A stretch of DNA of 64,000 nucleotides from Helicobacter pylori NQ4053 (GCF_000274605.1 NZ_AKNV01000002.1:62001-126000), one strand, 5' to 3'. Counted from the stretch's first letter, positions 31,529 through 41,793 are shown. Numbers and translations are program-made. The notes: generated by a model from the sequence alone, not told the origin.

Positions 31529-32329
31529 GTGAAAGAAGAGTTATTTAAAGAAAAGTCTCGTTACATTACAGGGGTTGTTTTAATCGTTGTGGCGGGCTTG
31601 ATTTTGTATGCGGACAATTTGTTGTTGTTTTGGGCTGTTTTAGGGGGGATTTATGCGGTAGGGTTTTTTGAAGCGTTAAGGTTGTTCCAGGTCAAAGCGA
31701 GCTTTAGCTTGTATCTCATTTTAGTGTTGTCATGGGTGGCGGCGTATTTTAACGGGCATCCTGTAGAATGTGCTCTTATCAGTGCCATGGTCATGGCTAG
31801 CGTCATCGCTTATCAAAAAGCGCACCACAGCGAAGCCATTTTACCCTTTTTGTATCCGGGCGTTGGGTTTTTTGCGCTTTTTGGGATTTATAAGGATTTT
31901 GGCGCAGTAGCGATCATCTGGCTTTTAGTCGTGGTGGTTGCAAGCGATGTGGGGGCGTTTTTTGGAGGCAAGCTTTTAGGCAAAACCCCTTTCACGCCCA
32001 CTTCGCCGAATAAAACCTTAGAGGGCGCGTTGATTGGCGTTGTTTTGGCGAGCGTTTTGGGATCGTTTGTGGGCATGGGGAAATTGAGCGGGGGCTTTCT
32101 TATGGCGCTTCTATTTAGTTTTTTAATCGCTCTTATGGCGGTGTTTGGGGATTTGTATGAAAGCTATTTGAAAAGAAAGGCTGGGATCAAAGATAGCGGT
32201 AAGATTTTACCCGGGCATGGGGGCGTTTTGGACCGATTGGATTCCATGCTTTTTGGGGCTTTAAGCTTGCATGCGTTGTTGTATTTTTTGGAAGTTTGGA
32301 AAGAAACGGCGGTGTTTTTAGGGGATTGA
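31529..32329 (+). CDS. cdsA: Phosphatidate cytidylyltransferase
   Basis: CdsA makes CDP-diacylglycerol from phosphatidate and CTP at the inner membrane. The 266-residue protein has about eight membrane segments and the C-terminal signature: SYLKRKAGIKDSGKILPGHGG followed by VLDRLDS. The start is GTG 31529 after an AAGGA site, 12 nt past the transporter stop. Its TGA stop is directly followed by the dxr ATG, so the two are translationally coupled, as in the conserved cdsA-dxr pair of many bacteria. Confidence 0.96.
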   Translation: MKEELFKEKSRYITGVVLIVVAGLILYADNLLLFWAVLGGIYAVGFFEALRLFQVKASFSLYLILVLSWVAAYFNGHPVECALISAMVMASVIAYQKAHHSEAILPFLYPGVGFFALFGIYKDFGAVAIIWLLVVVVASDVGAFFGGKLLGKTPFTPTSPNKTLEGALIGVVLASVLGSFVGMGKLSGGFLMALLFSFLIALMAVFGDLYESYLKRKAGIKDSGKILPGHGGVLDRLDSMLFGALSLHALLYFLEVWKETAVFLGD

Positions 32330-33436
32330 ATGGTTGTTTTAGGAAGCACCGGCTCTATCGGGAAAAACGCCCTTAAAATCGCAAAAAAATTTGGCGTAGA
32401 AATAGAAGCCTTAAGCTGTGGGAAAAATATCGCTTTAATCAATGAGCAAATCAAAATTTTCAAACCCAAGAAAGTGGCGATCTTAGATCCTAACGATTTG
32501 AATAATTTAGAGCCTTTGGGCGCGAAAGTGTTTGTAGGGTTAGACGGCATTGATGCGATGATAGAAGAGTGCGTTTCCAATTTAGTCCTTAACGCCATTG
32601 TGGGCGTGGCGGGATTAAAGGCGAGCTTTAAAAGCTTACAAAGGAACAAAAAACTAGCCCTAGCGAATAAAGAGAGTTTAGTGAGCGCGGGGCATTTGTT
32701 AGACATTTCACAAATCACGCCTATTGATAGCGAGCATTTTGGTTTGTGGGCGTTGTTGCAAAACAAGGCTTTAAAGCCTAAATCTTTAATCATTAGCGCG
32801 AGTGGGGGGGCTTTTAGGGACACGCCTTTAGAACTTATCGCTATTCAAAACGCGCAAAATGCGCTCAAGCACCCTAACTGGAGCATGGGATCTAAAATCA
32901 CCATTGATTCAGCGAGCATGGTCAATAAGCTTTTTGAAATCCTAGAAACTTATTGGCTTTTTGGCGCATCTTTAAAGATTGATGCGCTGATTGAAAGAAG
33001 CTCTATCGTGCATGCTTTGGTGGAGTTTGAAGACAACTCTGTCATCGCGCATTTAGCGAGCGCAGACATGCAATTACCCATAAGCTATGCGATCGATCCG
33101 AAGTTGGCCTCTTTGAGCGCGTCTATCAAGCCCTTAGATCTATACGCTTTAAGCGCGATTAAATTTGAACCCATTAGCATGGAGCGCTACACTTTGTGGC
33201 GTTATAAAGATTTGTTGTTAGAAAACCCAAAGCTTGGCGTGGTGCTGAACGCGAGCAATGAAGTGGCGATGAAGAAGTTTTTGAATCAAGAAATCGCCTT
33301 TGGTGGCTTTATCCAAATCATTTCTCAAGCCTTAGAATTGTATGCTAAAAAATCTTTCAAGCTCTCTACTTTAGATGAAGTGCTAGAATTAGACAAAGAA
33401 GTTAGGGAGCGTTTTAAAAATGTAGCGGGAGTGTAG
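32330..33436 (+). CDS. dxr: 1-deoxy-D-xylulose 5-phosphate reductoisomerase
   Basis: Dxr commits the non-mevalonate isoprenoid pathway, forming methylerythritol phosphate with NADPH in the cytosol. The 368-residue protein begins with VVLGSTGSIGKNAL (NADPH site), then LANKESLVSAG, PIDSEHFGLW (metal Asp/Glu), SASGGAFRDTP, HPNWSMGSKITIDSASMVNK and ASNEVAMKKFL. All key regions are present. It starts immediately after the cdsA stop with no spacer. Confidence 0.97.
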   Translation: MVVLGSTGSIGKNALKIAKKFGVEIEALSCGKNIALINEQIKIFKPKKVAILDPNDLNNLEPLGAKVFVGLDGIDAMIEECVSNLVLNAIVGVAGLKASFKSLQRNKKLALANKESLVSAGHLLDISQITPIDSEHFGLWALLQNKALKPKSLIISASGGAFRDTPLELIAIQNAQNALKHPNWSMGSKITIDSASMVNKLFEILETYWLFGASLKIDALIERSSIVHALVEFEDNSVIAHLASADMQLPISYAIDPKLASLSASIKPLDLYALSAIKFEPISMERYTLWRYKDLLLENPKLGVVLNASNEVAMKKFLNQEIAFGGFIQIISQALELYAKKSFKLSTLDEVLELDKEVRERFKNVAGV

Positions 33437-33487
33437 TATAATAAGATTTCGTTTTTAATAGCGTTTTTATTTCAATTAGGAGTTTTT

Positions 33488-34621
33488 ATGGGGTTAAAAA
33501 ATAAAATCAAGGGTTTTGTTAAAGAGAGGATGCCTTTTGTGGTGAGATGTATTCGTAGTTTTAAGGGAGCCAAAAACGCTTATTGTGGAATCAATCATGA
33601 AATTAAGGAAATGTTAGAGACTAAAAAACTTCATTCTCTTCAAGAAAAAGCTTTATTCAACCATGACCATCAAGAAAGCGTGTTTTTAGCTATCGCTTCT
33701 TTAAATAATGAAAGTTTCATTGAATGCAATAGGAGTATTTATAAAAATAGTTCTCTTAATTATAATCATGGGGGGGGGCATTTAGAAGATAGGGTCATCC
33801 ATCCCACTTTAACTTTACCCAATCCCACGCATTCGGGTTATTTTGACTACGATAAAAAAAGTCAAAACCCTAAAAGCCCTCTAAACCCATGGGCTTTTAT
33901 TAGAGTTAAAAATGAAATCGTTACTTTAGAAGAGAGTTTGTTTTCTATGCTTCCTGCCATTCAAAGGGGGGTCATTGGTTTTAATGATTGCGATGATGGC
34001 TCTAAAGAAGTGGTTTTAGAGTTTTGCAAAAAGTTCCCCTCGTTTATCCCTATCAGCTATCCTTATGAAGTCATGCTAAAGGATTGCCCGAGTTTGTGGC
34101 ACCAATTTTATCATTACTCTAATTATACGCTTTCTTTTATCCCTAAAAATGAGTGGGTAGTAAAAATTGATTGCGATCATATCTATGACGCTAAAAAGCT
34201 TTATGAAAGTTTTTATATCCCTAAGAGCATTAAAGAGGTTGTGATGTATTCGCGCATTAATTTTGTGGTGCAAGATTTTGAAGTGTTTGTTCGTAATGAT
34301 GGGGATTTTGGTTTTTTAGACGCATGGGGGGATCATTGGTTATTGTATAACGATTGCGAGCCTTTTGAAATTTGGCACTACAATGATGAAAGTTATGAAG
34401 TCCTAAAACTTAAAGACAAACACCACATTAAAGATAAGGAAATGGTGCAATGGCACTTCCCTTTGGCTAAAAAGAGACGAAACGCTATCGTTTATGATGA
34501 TTTGATCCCTTTAAAAGAATTTAAAAAACACCATGCCGATTTGATAGGCACAAAGATTGAAGAAAGCATGCTAGATGAAAAGAGGATTTTAGAGGTATAT
34601 CAAAAATTCCGCTTGCCTTAA
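33488..34621 (+). CDS. Glycosyltransferase with poly-G tract, CgtA-like
   Basis: A 377-residue glycosyltransferase of the HP0217 type, annotated in this species as a beta-1,4-N-acetylgalactosaminyltransferase-like enzyme. A nucleotide-sugar core is visible: [19 protein letters not shown], a conserved [19 protein letters not shown], and a DCDHIYD metal site near residue 230. It probably acts on lipopolysaccharide or another surface glycan. The G9 tract at 33770-33778 encodes GGG; nine G keep the frame, eight or ten would truncate the protein at about residue 95. AGGAG precedes the ATG. It is separated from dxr by 51 nt. Confidence 0.88.
   Translation: MGLKNKIKGFVKERMPFVVRCIRSFKGAKNAYCGINHEIKEMLETKKLHSLQEKALFNHDHQESVFLAIASLNNESFIECNRSIYKNSSLNYNHGGGHLEDRVIHPTLTLPNPTHSGYFDYDKKSQNPKSPLNPWAFIRVKNEIVTLEESLFSMLPAIQRGVIGFNDCDDGSKEVVLEFCKKFPSFIPISYPYEVMLKDCPSLWHQFYHYSNYTLSFIPKNEWVVKIDCDHIYDAKKLYESFYIPKSIKEVVMYSRINFVVQDFEVFVRNDGDFGFLDAWGDHWLLYNDCEPFEIWHYNDESYEVLKLKDKHHIKDKEMVQWHFPLAKKRRNAIVYDDLIPLKEFKKHHADLIGTKIEESMLDEKRILEVYQKFRLP
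33770..33778 (+). repeat. G9 homopolymer in the CgtA-like gene
   Basis: Nine G residues in AATCATGGGGGGGGGCAT encode three glycines. Poly-G tracts of this size inside H. pylori glycosyltransferase genes vary in length during replication, and the present length is in frame (ON). Confidence 0.9.
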
Positions 34622-34649
34622 TTTTGTTTTGACGCTCAATAACCAATTT

Positions 34650-34675
34650 TTACTAGGTTTAATTAAACCTAGTAA
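34650..34675. terminator. Perfect 26-bp palindrome between convergent genes
   Basis: TTACTAGGTTTAATTAAACC followed by TAGTAA reads the same on both strands: an 11-bp stem with an AATT loop. It lies between the stop of the CgtA-like gene and the stop of the YbhB-like gene, 28 nt after the former. It fits a bidirectional transcription end, though no T-run follows on either strand. Confidence 0.55.
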
Positions 34676-34683
34676 CACGCAGT

Positions 34684-35235
34684 TTATTTCCTTACAAACT
34701 GCTTGTATAAAAATTCCTTTCTCCCTATGGCGATGATATGGTTGCGCATTTTATCATGCAAATCTCCTAAGAAAAAAGGGGCTTTTAAGGCGAGTTTAGG
34801 AATGTCTAGGGCATACACTTGAATCAAGTAATGGTGATCGCCATTAGGGGGCATGGGGCCGATATAGACGCTGTTATTGAGATTGGAGCGTTGTTTTTCG
34901 CTTTCATTAAGAGGAGAACGGATAAAGCCTTGAGTGAGCGAATTGACCCCTTGAGTAATCCTTTTATCCATCATGGAAGCGTTTTCTTCTAAAACATTGT
35001 AAGAAATATTGCCCACGACCCAATGGACAAACGACATGCCGCACACTTTTTGCGCGTCATGATCAATAAGTTCTAACGCATAGCTTTGAGCGCCTTCCAC
35101 TTTTTGCCATGAGATTTTAGGCGAATAAGTGGGTAAGCCGTTTGGGTTGAGAAACCCTCTAGGGGCGTTACCGCCAAATTTAGCGTCCAAATACCCTTGC
35201 GAATCGGTTTGAATCATCACTTCAAAAGTTTTCAT
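34684..35235 (-). CDS. YbhB/PEBP-family protein
   Basis: A 183-residue soluble protein of the phosphatidylethanolamine-binding (Raf kinase inhibitor-like) family. Family segments are PKISWQKVEGAQSYALELIDHDA, the FVHWVVGNI stretch, and the NSVYIGPMPPNGDHHYLIQVYALD region with the GPxPP-GxHHY anion-binding signature. No signal peptide is seen, so it is probably cytosolic. Its role in bacteria is unclear. It converges with the CgtA-like gene and stands alone. Confidence 0.9.
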   Translation of the reverse strand: MKTFEVMIQTDSQGYLDAKFGGNAPRGFLNPNGLPTYSPKISWQKVEGAQSYALELIDHDAQKVCGMSFVHWVVGNISYNVLEENASMMDKRITQGVNSLTQGFIRSPLNESEKQRSNLNNSVYIGPMPPNGDHHYLIQVYALDIPKLALKAPFFLGDLHDKMRNHIIAIGRKEFLYKQFVRK

Positions 35236-35380
35236 TTTAAGCCCTTTTTCTTTGAAATCGTTTTGTGTTTTCTTATTGTAGCATGATCATAAAAATACAT
35301 CTTAATTTGGAGCATGGTATTAGAATAATCATTTTTAATGATTAAATAGCTATTTATTTTTACTAGTTACCATTGAACGC

Positions 35381-35842
35381 ATGGAAAGTAAAATAAATCG
35401 TTTGAGCGCCAAGATAGACGCACTATTGGAACAGCAAAAAAGAGTGATTTCTTTACTAGAAACTTATTTGAGCGTTTATCCCGCCCAAGAGGCTTCAAAT
35501 AAGTTTTTTAAAAGCGTTAGTCAAGGGATGGAGTTAGCCCCAGAAATCGCGCAAGAAGATGAAGAAAAACGCCTTTATGTGTTGCAATATTTAAGCCATG
35601 TGGATATTACCAAAAACAAGCAAGACTCCCAGCTCAAAAAAGATTGTTTGGAATTTATCCAAAGGTTTAATGTCCCAAAGCCCATTATCGTTACCGCTCT
35701 TTATAACCTTAAAGGCATTAAACCCACTAAAAAAGAAGTCGCGAAACAATTGCAAAAACTCTATGTGTGGGAGAAGCGTTACCAACAAGGGGGGATAGAA
35801 GCTTTAAAAGATAGGCGTGGGAGACCCCTTAAAAAACCTTAA
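35381..35842 (+). CDS. Coiled-coil protein with transposase-like HTH domain
   Basis: A 153-residue protein (HP0219-type). Residues 1-30 are a charged helix of coiled-coil type (SKINRLSAKIDALLEQQKR). The C-terminal half reads KPTKKEVAKQLQKLYVWEKRYQQGG followed by IEALKDRRGRP, the pattern of the helix-turn-helix at the N-terminus of IS630/IS3-type transposases (W-RY--GG---L-D-RGRP). No DDE nuclease domain is present. It may be a domesticated DNA-binding protein or the stub of a transposase. No strong ribosome site precedes the ATG. Function unknown. Confidence 0.75.
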   Translation: MESKINRLSAKIDALLEQQKRVISLLETYLSVYPAQEASNKFFKSVSQGMELAPEIAQEDEEKRLYVLQYLSHVDITKNKQDSQLKKDCLEFIQRFNVPKPIIVTALYNLKGIKPTKKEVAKQLQKLYVWEKRYQQGGIEALKDRRGRPLKKP

Positions 35843-35877
35843 GCGACTTGGTAGCGGCTGTTGTTGGTTTTTGATAG

Positions 35878-37179
<1,302 letters not shown>

Positions 37180-37200
37180 AAAGAATATAAAGGAATCAAA

Positions 37201-38181
37201 ATGGCAAAACATGATTTAGTGGGTTCGGTTCTTTGGGATGCGTATTCTAAAGAAGTTCAAAGGCGCATGGATAACCCCACGCATTTAGGGGTCATCACCG
37301 AAGAGCAGGCTAAAGCCAAAAACGCTAAGCTCATTGTGGCGGATTATGGTGCAGAGGCATGCGGTGATGCGGTGAGGTTGTATTGGCTTGTAGATGAAAG
37401 CACGGATAGAATTGTTGATGCGAAATTTAAAAGCTTTGGTTGCGGGACAGCGATCGCAAGCTCAGACATGATGGTAGAGTTGTGTTTGAATAAAAGAGTC
37501 CAAGATGCGGTAAAAATCACGAATTTAGACGTGGAAAGAGGCTTGAGAGACGATCCGGACACGCCGGCGGTGCCTGGGCAAAAAATGCACTGCTCGGTGA
37601 TGGCGTATGATGTGATCAAAAAAGCTGCCGGCATGTATTTAGGGAAAAACGCCGAAGATTTTGAAGAAGAAATCATCGTGTGCGAGTGCGCTAGGGTGAG
37701 TTTAGGCACGATTAAAGAAGTGATTAAGCTCAATGATTTAAAAAGCGTTGAAGAAATCACTAACTACACCAAAGCCGGTGCTTTTTGTAAAAGCTGTGTG
37801 AGACCGGGAGGGCATGAAAAAAGGGATTATTACCTGGTGGATATTCTTAAAGAAGTGCGCGAAGAAATGGAAGCTGAAAAACTTAAAGCCGTTGCGAATA
37901 AATCCCAAAGTGGGGAATTGGCTTTTAGGGAAATGACTATGGTTCAAAAGATTAAAGCCGTGGATAAAGTCATTGATGAAAATATCCGCGCTATGCTTAT
38001 GATGGATGGGGGGGATTTAGAGATTTTAGACATTAAAGAAAGCGATGATTACATTGATGTGTATATCCGCTACATGGGGGCATGCGATGGGTGCATGAGC
38101 GCGACTACTGGGACTTTATTTGCCATTGAAAACGCCTTACAGGAATTATTGGATCGCAGTATCAGGGTGTTACCGATTTGA
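37201..38181 (+). CDS. nifU: Fe-S cluster scaffold NifU
   Basis: NifU is the scaffold on which clusters form from iron and NifS-derived sulfur. The 326-residue protein has the three classical domains: an IscU-like N-terminal part with three cysteines (EACGDAVRLYW, FGCGTAIAS, MHCSVMAYD), a central [2Fe-2S] domain with CECARVSLG and FCKSCVRPGG, and a C-terminal Nfu domain with MGACDGCMSATTG. It follows nifS by 21 nt with AAAGGA before the ATG. Confidence 0.97.
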   Translation: MAKHDLVGSVLWDAYSKEVQRRMDNPTHLGVITEEQAKAKNAKLIVADYGAEACGDAVRLYWLVDESTDRIVDAKFKSFGCGTAIASSDMMVELCLNKRVQDAVKITNLDVERGLRDDPDTPAVPGQKMHCSVMAYDVIKKAAGMYLGKNAEDFEEEIIVCECARVSLGTIKEVIKLNDLKSVEEITNYTKAGAFCKSCVRPGGHEKRDYYLVDILKEVREEMEAEKLKAVANKSQSGELAFREMTMVQKIKAVDKVIDENIRAMLMMDGGDLEILDIKESDDYIDVYIRYMGACDGCMSATTGTLFAIENALQELLDRSIRVLPI

Positions 38182-38336
38182 TTTGTTCTTTTTAGGGGGT
38201 GAAAGCCTTTTTTGAGCGAAGCACTAATAAACTTAAAATGAGGAATGATTAGCACTTGCGACATTGTTCGTTACGCGCTACTTTTATGCTAACATGCTAT
38301 TTTGAAGCGATTTGCGATGATGATTGAAGGAACTTG

Positions 38337-38570
38337 ATGGAAAAGACAGAAAACACAGATGAAACTCGCTTAAGGGGAACTAAAAATAAACTAGGACGCA
38401 AACCAAAAGCAGACGCTAATAAAAAAACTCGTGCTGTAAGCTTGTATTTTTCTGATGAGCAATACCAAAAACTAGAGAAAATGGCTAACGAAGAAGAAGA
38501 AAGCGTGGGATCTTATATCAAACGCTATATTTTGAAGGCTTTAAGAAAAATAGAGCAAAATGGCCCTTGA
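38337..38570 (+). CDS. Ribbon-helix-helix DNA-binding protein (HP0222-type)
   Basis: A 77-residue protein. A basic, disordered N-terminus (TKNKLGRKPKADANKKTR) leads into the ribbon-helix-helix fold: strand RAVSLYFSDEQ, helix YQKLEKMANEE and helix SVGSYIKRYILKALRKI. It resembles HP0222, for which a structure and an acid response have been described; target genes are unknown to me. ATG 38337 with GAAGG 6 nt before it is preferred over TTG 38334. It stands alone between nifU and radA. Confidence 0.88.
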   Translation: MEKTENTDETRLRGTKNKLGRKPKADANKKTRAVSLYFSDEQYQKLEKMANEEEESVGSYIKRYILKALRKIEQNGP

Positions 38571-38681
38571 TAACTTTTTAACTTGTTTTTAGTTTAGCCT
38601 TATGAGTTTTGCTATAGAACAAAACCAAAACTCCGTTTTTATCTGGTCTTTAGCTGTGTGATTTTAAAAAAGGGTGGTATT

Positions 38682-40028
38682 TTGGCTAAAAAAACTTCTT
38701 TATTTGAGTGTCAGCATTGTGGTTTTACAAGCCCTAAGTGGTTGGGTAAGTGCGTTCAATGCAACGCATGGGAGAGTTTTATAGAATTGAACCAAACCCA
38801 AAAGGAAGTTTTAAACGCGCTTAAAAAACCGCTCCCACAAGCGCAAAAAAGCGTTTCTATCGCTGCAATTGAGCATGAAGAAGTGGTGAAGTTTTCTTCC
38901 ACTCAAAGCGAATTGGATATTGTTTTAGGTGGGGGGATCGCTAAAGGGGGGCTGTATTTAGTGGGGGGGAGTCCTGGGGTGGGGAAATCCACTTTGCTTT
39001 TAAAAGTGGCTTCTGGCTTAGCCAAAAACCAGCAAAAGGTTTTGTATGTGAGCGGGGAAGAGAGCTTGAGCCAGATTAAAATGCGCGCCACTAGATTGGA
39101 TTGCATAGAAAAAGAATTGTATCTGCTCAATGAAATCAATTGGCCTGTGATTAAGGCTAACATAGAAAGCGAAAATTATTTTGCTTGCGTGATTGATTCC
39201 ATTCAAACGCTTTATTCGCCAGAGATTTCTTCAGCCCCCGGCTCTATTTCGCAAGTGCGAGAGATCACTTTTGAGCTCATGCGTTTGGCCAAAACAAGAG
39301 ATATTGCTATTTTTATCATCGGTCATATCACTAAAGAAGGGAGCATCGCAGGGCCTAGAGTGCTAGAGCATATGGTGGATAGCGTGCTGTATTTTGAGGG
39401 CGATCCCAGTAGGGAATTAAGGATTTTAAGGAGTTTTAAAAACCGCTTTGGCCCTACGAGTGAAATCGGCTTGTTTGAAATGAAAGAGCAGGGTTTGGTG
39501 AGCGCTAAAGAAGCTTCAAGCTTGTTTTTTTCTAAAGAAGAGCCTATGGAGGGGAGTGCCATTACCATCACTTTAGAAGGCTCAAGGGCGTTGATTTTAG
39601 AGATTCAGGCGTTGGTGAGCGAGTGCAGTTTTGGAGCACCCAAACGATTAGCGAACGGGTTTGACACTAACCGCCTTAACATGCTCATCGCTTTATTAGA
39701 AAAAAAGCTAGAAATCCCTTTAAACCGCCATGATGTGTTTATTAATGTGAGCGGGGGTATTAAGATTAGCGAGCCGGCTTGCGATTTAGCGGTGATTGCC
39801 AGTATCCTTTCAAGCTTTAAAAACAGAAAAATTGACAATAAAACGGCGTTTTTGGGCGAAGTGAGTTTGAATGGCAGGATTTTAGAAGCCCCTAATTTGA
39901 ACGCTAGATTGAAAGAAATGGAAAATTACGGCTTTTTAAAAGCCATTTTGCCTAAAAAACCCAATCAAAAAACCTCTATCAAATGCTATGAAGCCAATGT
40001 GGTGGGTAAGATTGTTGAATGGATGTGA
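38682..40028 (+). CDS. radA: DNA repair ATPase RadA/Sms
   Basis: RadA acts with RecA in branch migration during recombinational repair; in H. pylori it also bears on natural transformation. The 448-residue product has an N-terminal zinc finger (CQHCGFTSPKWLGKCVQC), a RecA-like core with Walker A GGSPGVGKST, the family KNRFG motif, and a C-terminal Lon-like domain. The start used is TTG 38682 (giving AKKTSLFECQHCG, the usual family N-terminus), with AAAAGGGTGG upstream; a GTG at 38658 would add eight residues. Several G6-G7 runs occur in the Walker region but the frame is intact. Confidence 0.95.
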   Translation: MAKKTSLFECQHCGFTSPKWLGKCVQCNAWESFIELNQTQKEVLNALKKPLPQAQKSVSIAAIEHEEVVKFSSTQSELDIVLGGGIAKGGLYLVGGSPGVGKSTLLLKVASGLAKNQQKVLYVSGEESLSQIKMRATRLDCIEKELYLLNEINWPVIKANIESENYFACVIDSIQTLYSPEISSAPGSISQVREITFELMRLAKTRDIAIFIIGHITKEGSIAGPRVLEHMVDSVLYFEGDPSRELRILRSFKNRFGPTSEIGLFEMKEQGLVSAKEASSLFFSKEEPMEGSAITITLEGSRALILEIQALVSECSFGAPKRLANGFDTNRLNMLIALLEKKLEIPLNRHDVFINVSGGIKISEPACDLAVIASILSSFKNRKIDNKTAFLGEVSLNGRILEAPNLNARLKEMENYGFLKAILPKKPNQKTSIKCYEANVVGKIVEWM

Positions 40029-40109
40029 TTGGAACTTTTGTTACCTAATAGAACAAAGCCTTATTAAAATTTAAACTCAATTTAAAGAACAACTACCATT
40101 TTTTTTAGT

Positions 40110-40115
40110 TATAAT
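40110..40115 (+). promoter_or_regulatory. Pribnow box (TATAAT) upstream of msrAB
   Basis: TATAAT in TTTTAGTTATAATGGC lies 36 nt before the msrAB ATG in the 120-nt gap after radA. Confidence 0.75.
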
Positions 40116-40151
40116 GGCAAACACCATTAAAATTAAAACAAAGGTTATTCA

Positions 40152-41231
40152 ATGAAGGTATTATCTTATTTGAAAAATTTTTATCTTTTTTTAGCGATAG
40201 GAGCAATTATGCAAGCGAATGAAAGCATGGGATCTAAACTTCCCAAAACCGATGAAAGAGTGATTTACTTGGCTGGGGGGTGCTTTTGGGGGTTAGAGGC
40301 GTATATGGAGAGGATTTATGGCGTCATAGACGCAAGCTCTGGCTACGCTAACGGCAAGACTTCAAGCACGAATTATGAAAAATTGCATGAAAGCGATCAT
40401 GCTGAAAGCGTGAAAGTGATCTATGATCCTAAAAAAATCAGTTTGGACAAGTTGTTGCGTTACTATTTTAAGGTGGTTGATCCGGTGAGCGTGAACAAGC
40501 AGGGGAATGATGTGGGCAGGCAGTATCGCACAGGGATTTACTATGTCAATAGCGCGGACAAAGAAGTGATAGACAACGCCCTAAAAGAATTGCAAAAAGA
40601 AGTGAAAGGCAAGATCGCTATTGAAGTGGAGCCGTTAAAAAATTATGTGAGGGCTGAAGAGTATCACCAGGATTATTTGAAAAAACACCCCGGTGGTTAT
40701 TGCCATATTGATTTGAAAAAGGCGGATGAAGTGATTGTGGATGACGATAAATACACCAAACCAAGCGATGAAGTTTTAAAGAAAAAACTCACCAAACTCC
40801 AGTATGAGGTGACTCAAAACAAACACACTGAGAAACCTTTTGAAAATGAGTATTACAACAAAGAAGAAGAGGGTATTTATGTGGATATTACCACCGGCGA
40901 GCCGTTATTTTCTTCAGCGGATAAATACGACTCTGGTTGCGGGTGGCCAAGCTTTTCTAAGCCCATCAATAAAGATGTGGTGAAATACGAAGACGATGAG
41001 AGCCTTAACAGGAAACGCATTGAAGTATTAAGCCGTATTGGTAAGGCGCATTTAGGGCATGTGTTTAATGATGGGCCTAAAGAATTAGGAGGCTTAAGGT
41101 ATTGTATTAATAGCGCGGCTTTAAGGTTTATCCCCTTAAAAGATATGGAAAAAGAGGGCTATGGCGAGTTTATCCCTTATATCAAAAAGGGTGAATTGAA
41201 AAAATACATCCAAGATAAAAAGTCGCATTAA
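40152..41231 (+). CDS. msrAB: Fused methionine sulfoxide reductase MsrA-MsrB
   Basis: A bifunctional repair enzyme for oxidised methionine. The 359-residue protein has an N-terminal hydrophobic signal-like stretch ([19 protein letters not shown]), an MsrA domain with the catalytic [11 protein letters not shown] near residues 41-52, and an MsrB domain with [11 protein letters not shown] and the second catalytic cysteine in [11 protein letters not shown]. Some MsrB zinc cysteines are missing, as in other zinc-free forms. The N-terminus suggests export or membrane attachment. In H. pylori this enzyme protects against host oxidants. Confidence 0.96.
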   Translation: MKVLSYLKNFYLFLAIGAIMQANESMGSKLPKTDERVIYLAGGCFWGLEAYMERIYGVIDASSGYANGKTSSTNYEKLHESDHAESVKVIYDPKKISLDKLLRYYFKVVDPVSVNKQGNDVGRQYRTGIYYVNSADKEVIDNALKELQKEVKGKIAIEVEPLKNYVRAEEYHQDYLKKHPGGYCHIDLKKADEVIVDDDKYTKPSDEVLKKKLTKLQYEVTQNKHTEKPFENEYYNKEEEGIYVDITTGEPLFSSADKYDSGCGWPSFSKPINKDVVKYEDDESLNRKRIEVLSRIGKAHLGHVFNDGPKELGGLRYCINSAALRFIPLKDMEKEGYGEFIPYIKKGELKKYIQDKKSH

Positions 41232-41244
41232 GGGGTAATGACTA

Positions 41245-41262
41245 AGCCCCCTAATGGGGGTT
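41245..41262 (+). terminator. Hairpin downstream of msrAB
   Basis: AGCCCCC, loop TAAT, GGGGGTT forms a G+C-rich 7-bp stem 14 nt after the msrAB stop. It is followed by AAAATAGG and not a T-run, so it is a probable but imperfect terminator. Confidence 0.55.
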
Positions 41263-41429
41263 AAAATAGGGGGTTTAAGCGTTTGGGTTGTCTTATGGGT
41301 TATTTTAAAAAACGCTAAAATCCGCTCGCTGATTGTTTTTTAACGATTCTTATTGAAAAAAACAACCCCTATAAAATGGTTTTTATCCCTTAAAAGAAAT
41401 GATTTAAAAAATATATTTTTGTTTTATTA

Positions 41430-41630
41430 AATAGGGATAAGTGAAGCACCCAAACGCTAAAGCGATTGGGCTTCCTCGGTTGATGTTGGGGGAAAGTTTG
41501 GTCCTCACTCTGTGTCCCTAATCATAGGGATTTTACAGAGTTTGATCTCCAACGCATTCCCTACAGGTCTCACACATCATATCTATAAAGGCGTAACTTT
41601 GCGCACTTCCTACGCTAGATACAAATGTAT
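41430..41630 (-). ncRNA. Structured small RNA candidate, possibly 6S RNA
   Basis: On the minus strand a perfect TATAAT (41642-41637) is followed after about six bases by a roughly 200-nt segment that folds strongly. A near-perfect inner hairpin spans 41540-41508 (CTCTGT/ACAGAG outside, TCCCTA/TAGGGA inside). Outward lie GTTGG/CCAAAC, GGGAA/TTCCC and GATGT/ACATC helices with internal loops, giving one long irregular rod. A separate 5' hairpin (GCGTAG/TTACGC) and a 3' hairpin (CCCAATCGC/GCGTTTGGG, 41470-41449) flank it. A long rod with internal loops, about 200 nt, own promoter and no protein is the shape of 6S RNA, which binds sigma-containing RNA polymerase. I have not verified this against a family model; another structured RNA is possible. 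The 41232-41793 gap contains nothing else apart from the msrAB hairpin. Confidence 0.55.
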
Positions 41631-41636
41631 GGGGGT

Positions 41637-41642
41637 ATTATA
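41637..41642 (-). promoter_or_regulatory. Pribnow box for the structured RNA
   Basis: On the minus strand TTGTAGTATAATACCCCC contains a consensus TATAAT with an extended TG-like context. No open frame starts downstream on that strand for about 200 nt, which points to a non-coding transcript. Confidence 0.65.
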
Positions 41643-41793
41643 CTACAAATTAGTGGCATTCATCCCAAACACTAAAGATGTTTGGGATTTCTGCTTGAGT
41701 GGTTTAAAACTTTTTAAAAAGCTATCCTTTGATTAAAATCAAGCTCTTTGCTATTTCATCTTTAAAAAATGCCCTTGATTTATTTTTAAATTT

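Noticed and set aside
32164..32823. Long minus-strand open frame (219 codons) opposite cdsA and dxr
   Set aside because: It lies wholly antisense to two well-conserved coupled genes and its translation shows no family features; it is a mirror of their codon pattern.
35381..35842. Complete insertion sequence around the HTH protein
   Set aside because: No terminal inverted repeats, target duplications or nuclease domain could be seen.
38963..38969. G7 tract in radA as a phase-variation site
   Set aside because: The run encodes the conserved glycine loop before Walker A and is short; the frame is intact and a housekeeping repair gene is an unlikely switch.
41512..41736. Plus-strand open frame of 74 codons between msrAB and the TauE gene
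   Set aside because: It runs across the helices of the structured RNA candidate on the opposite strand, has no ribosome site, and its protein looks random.
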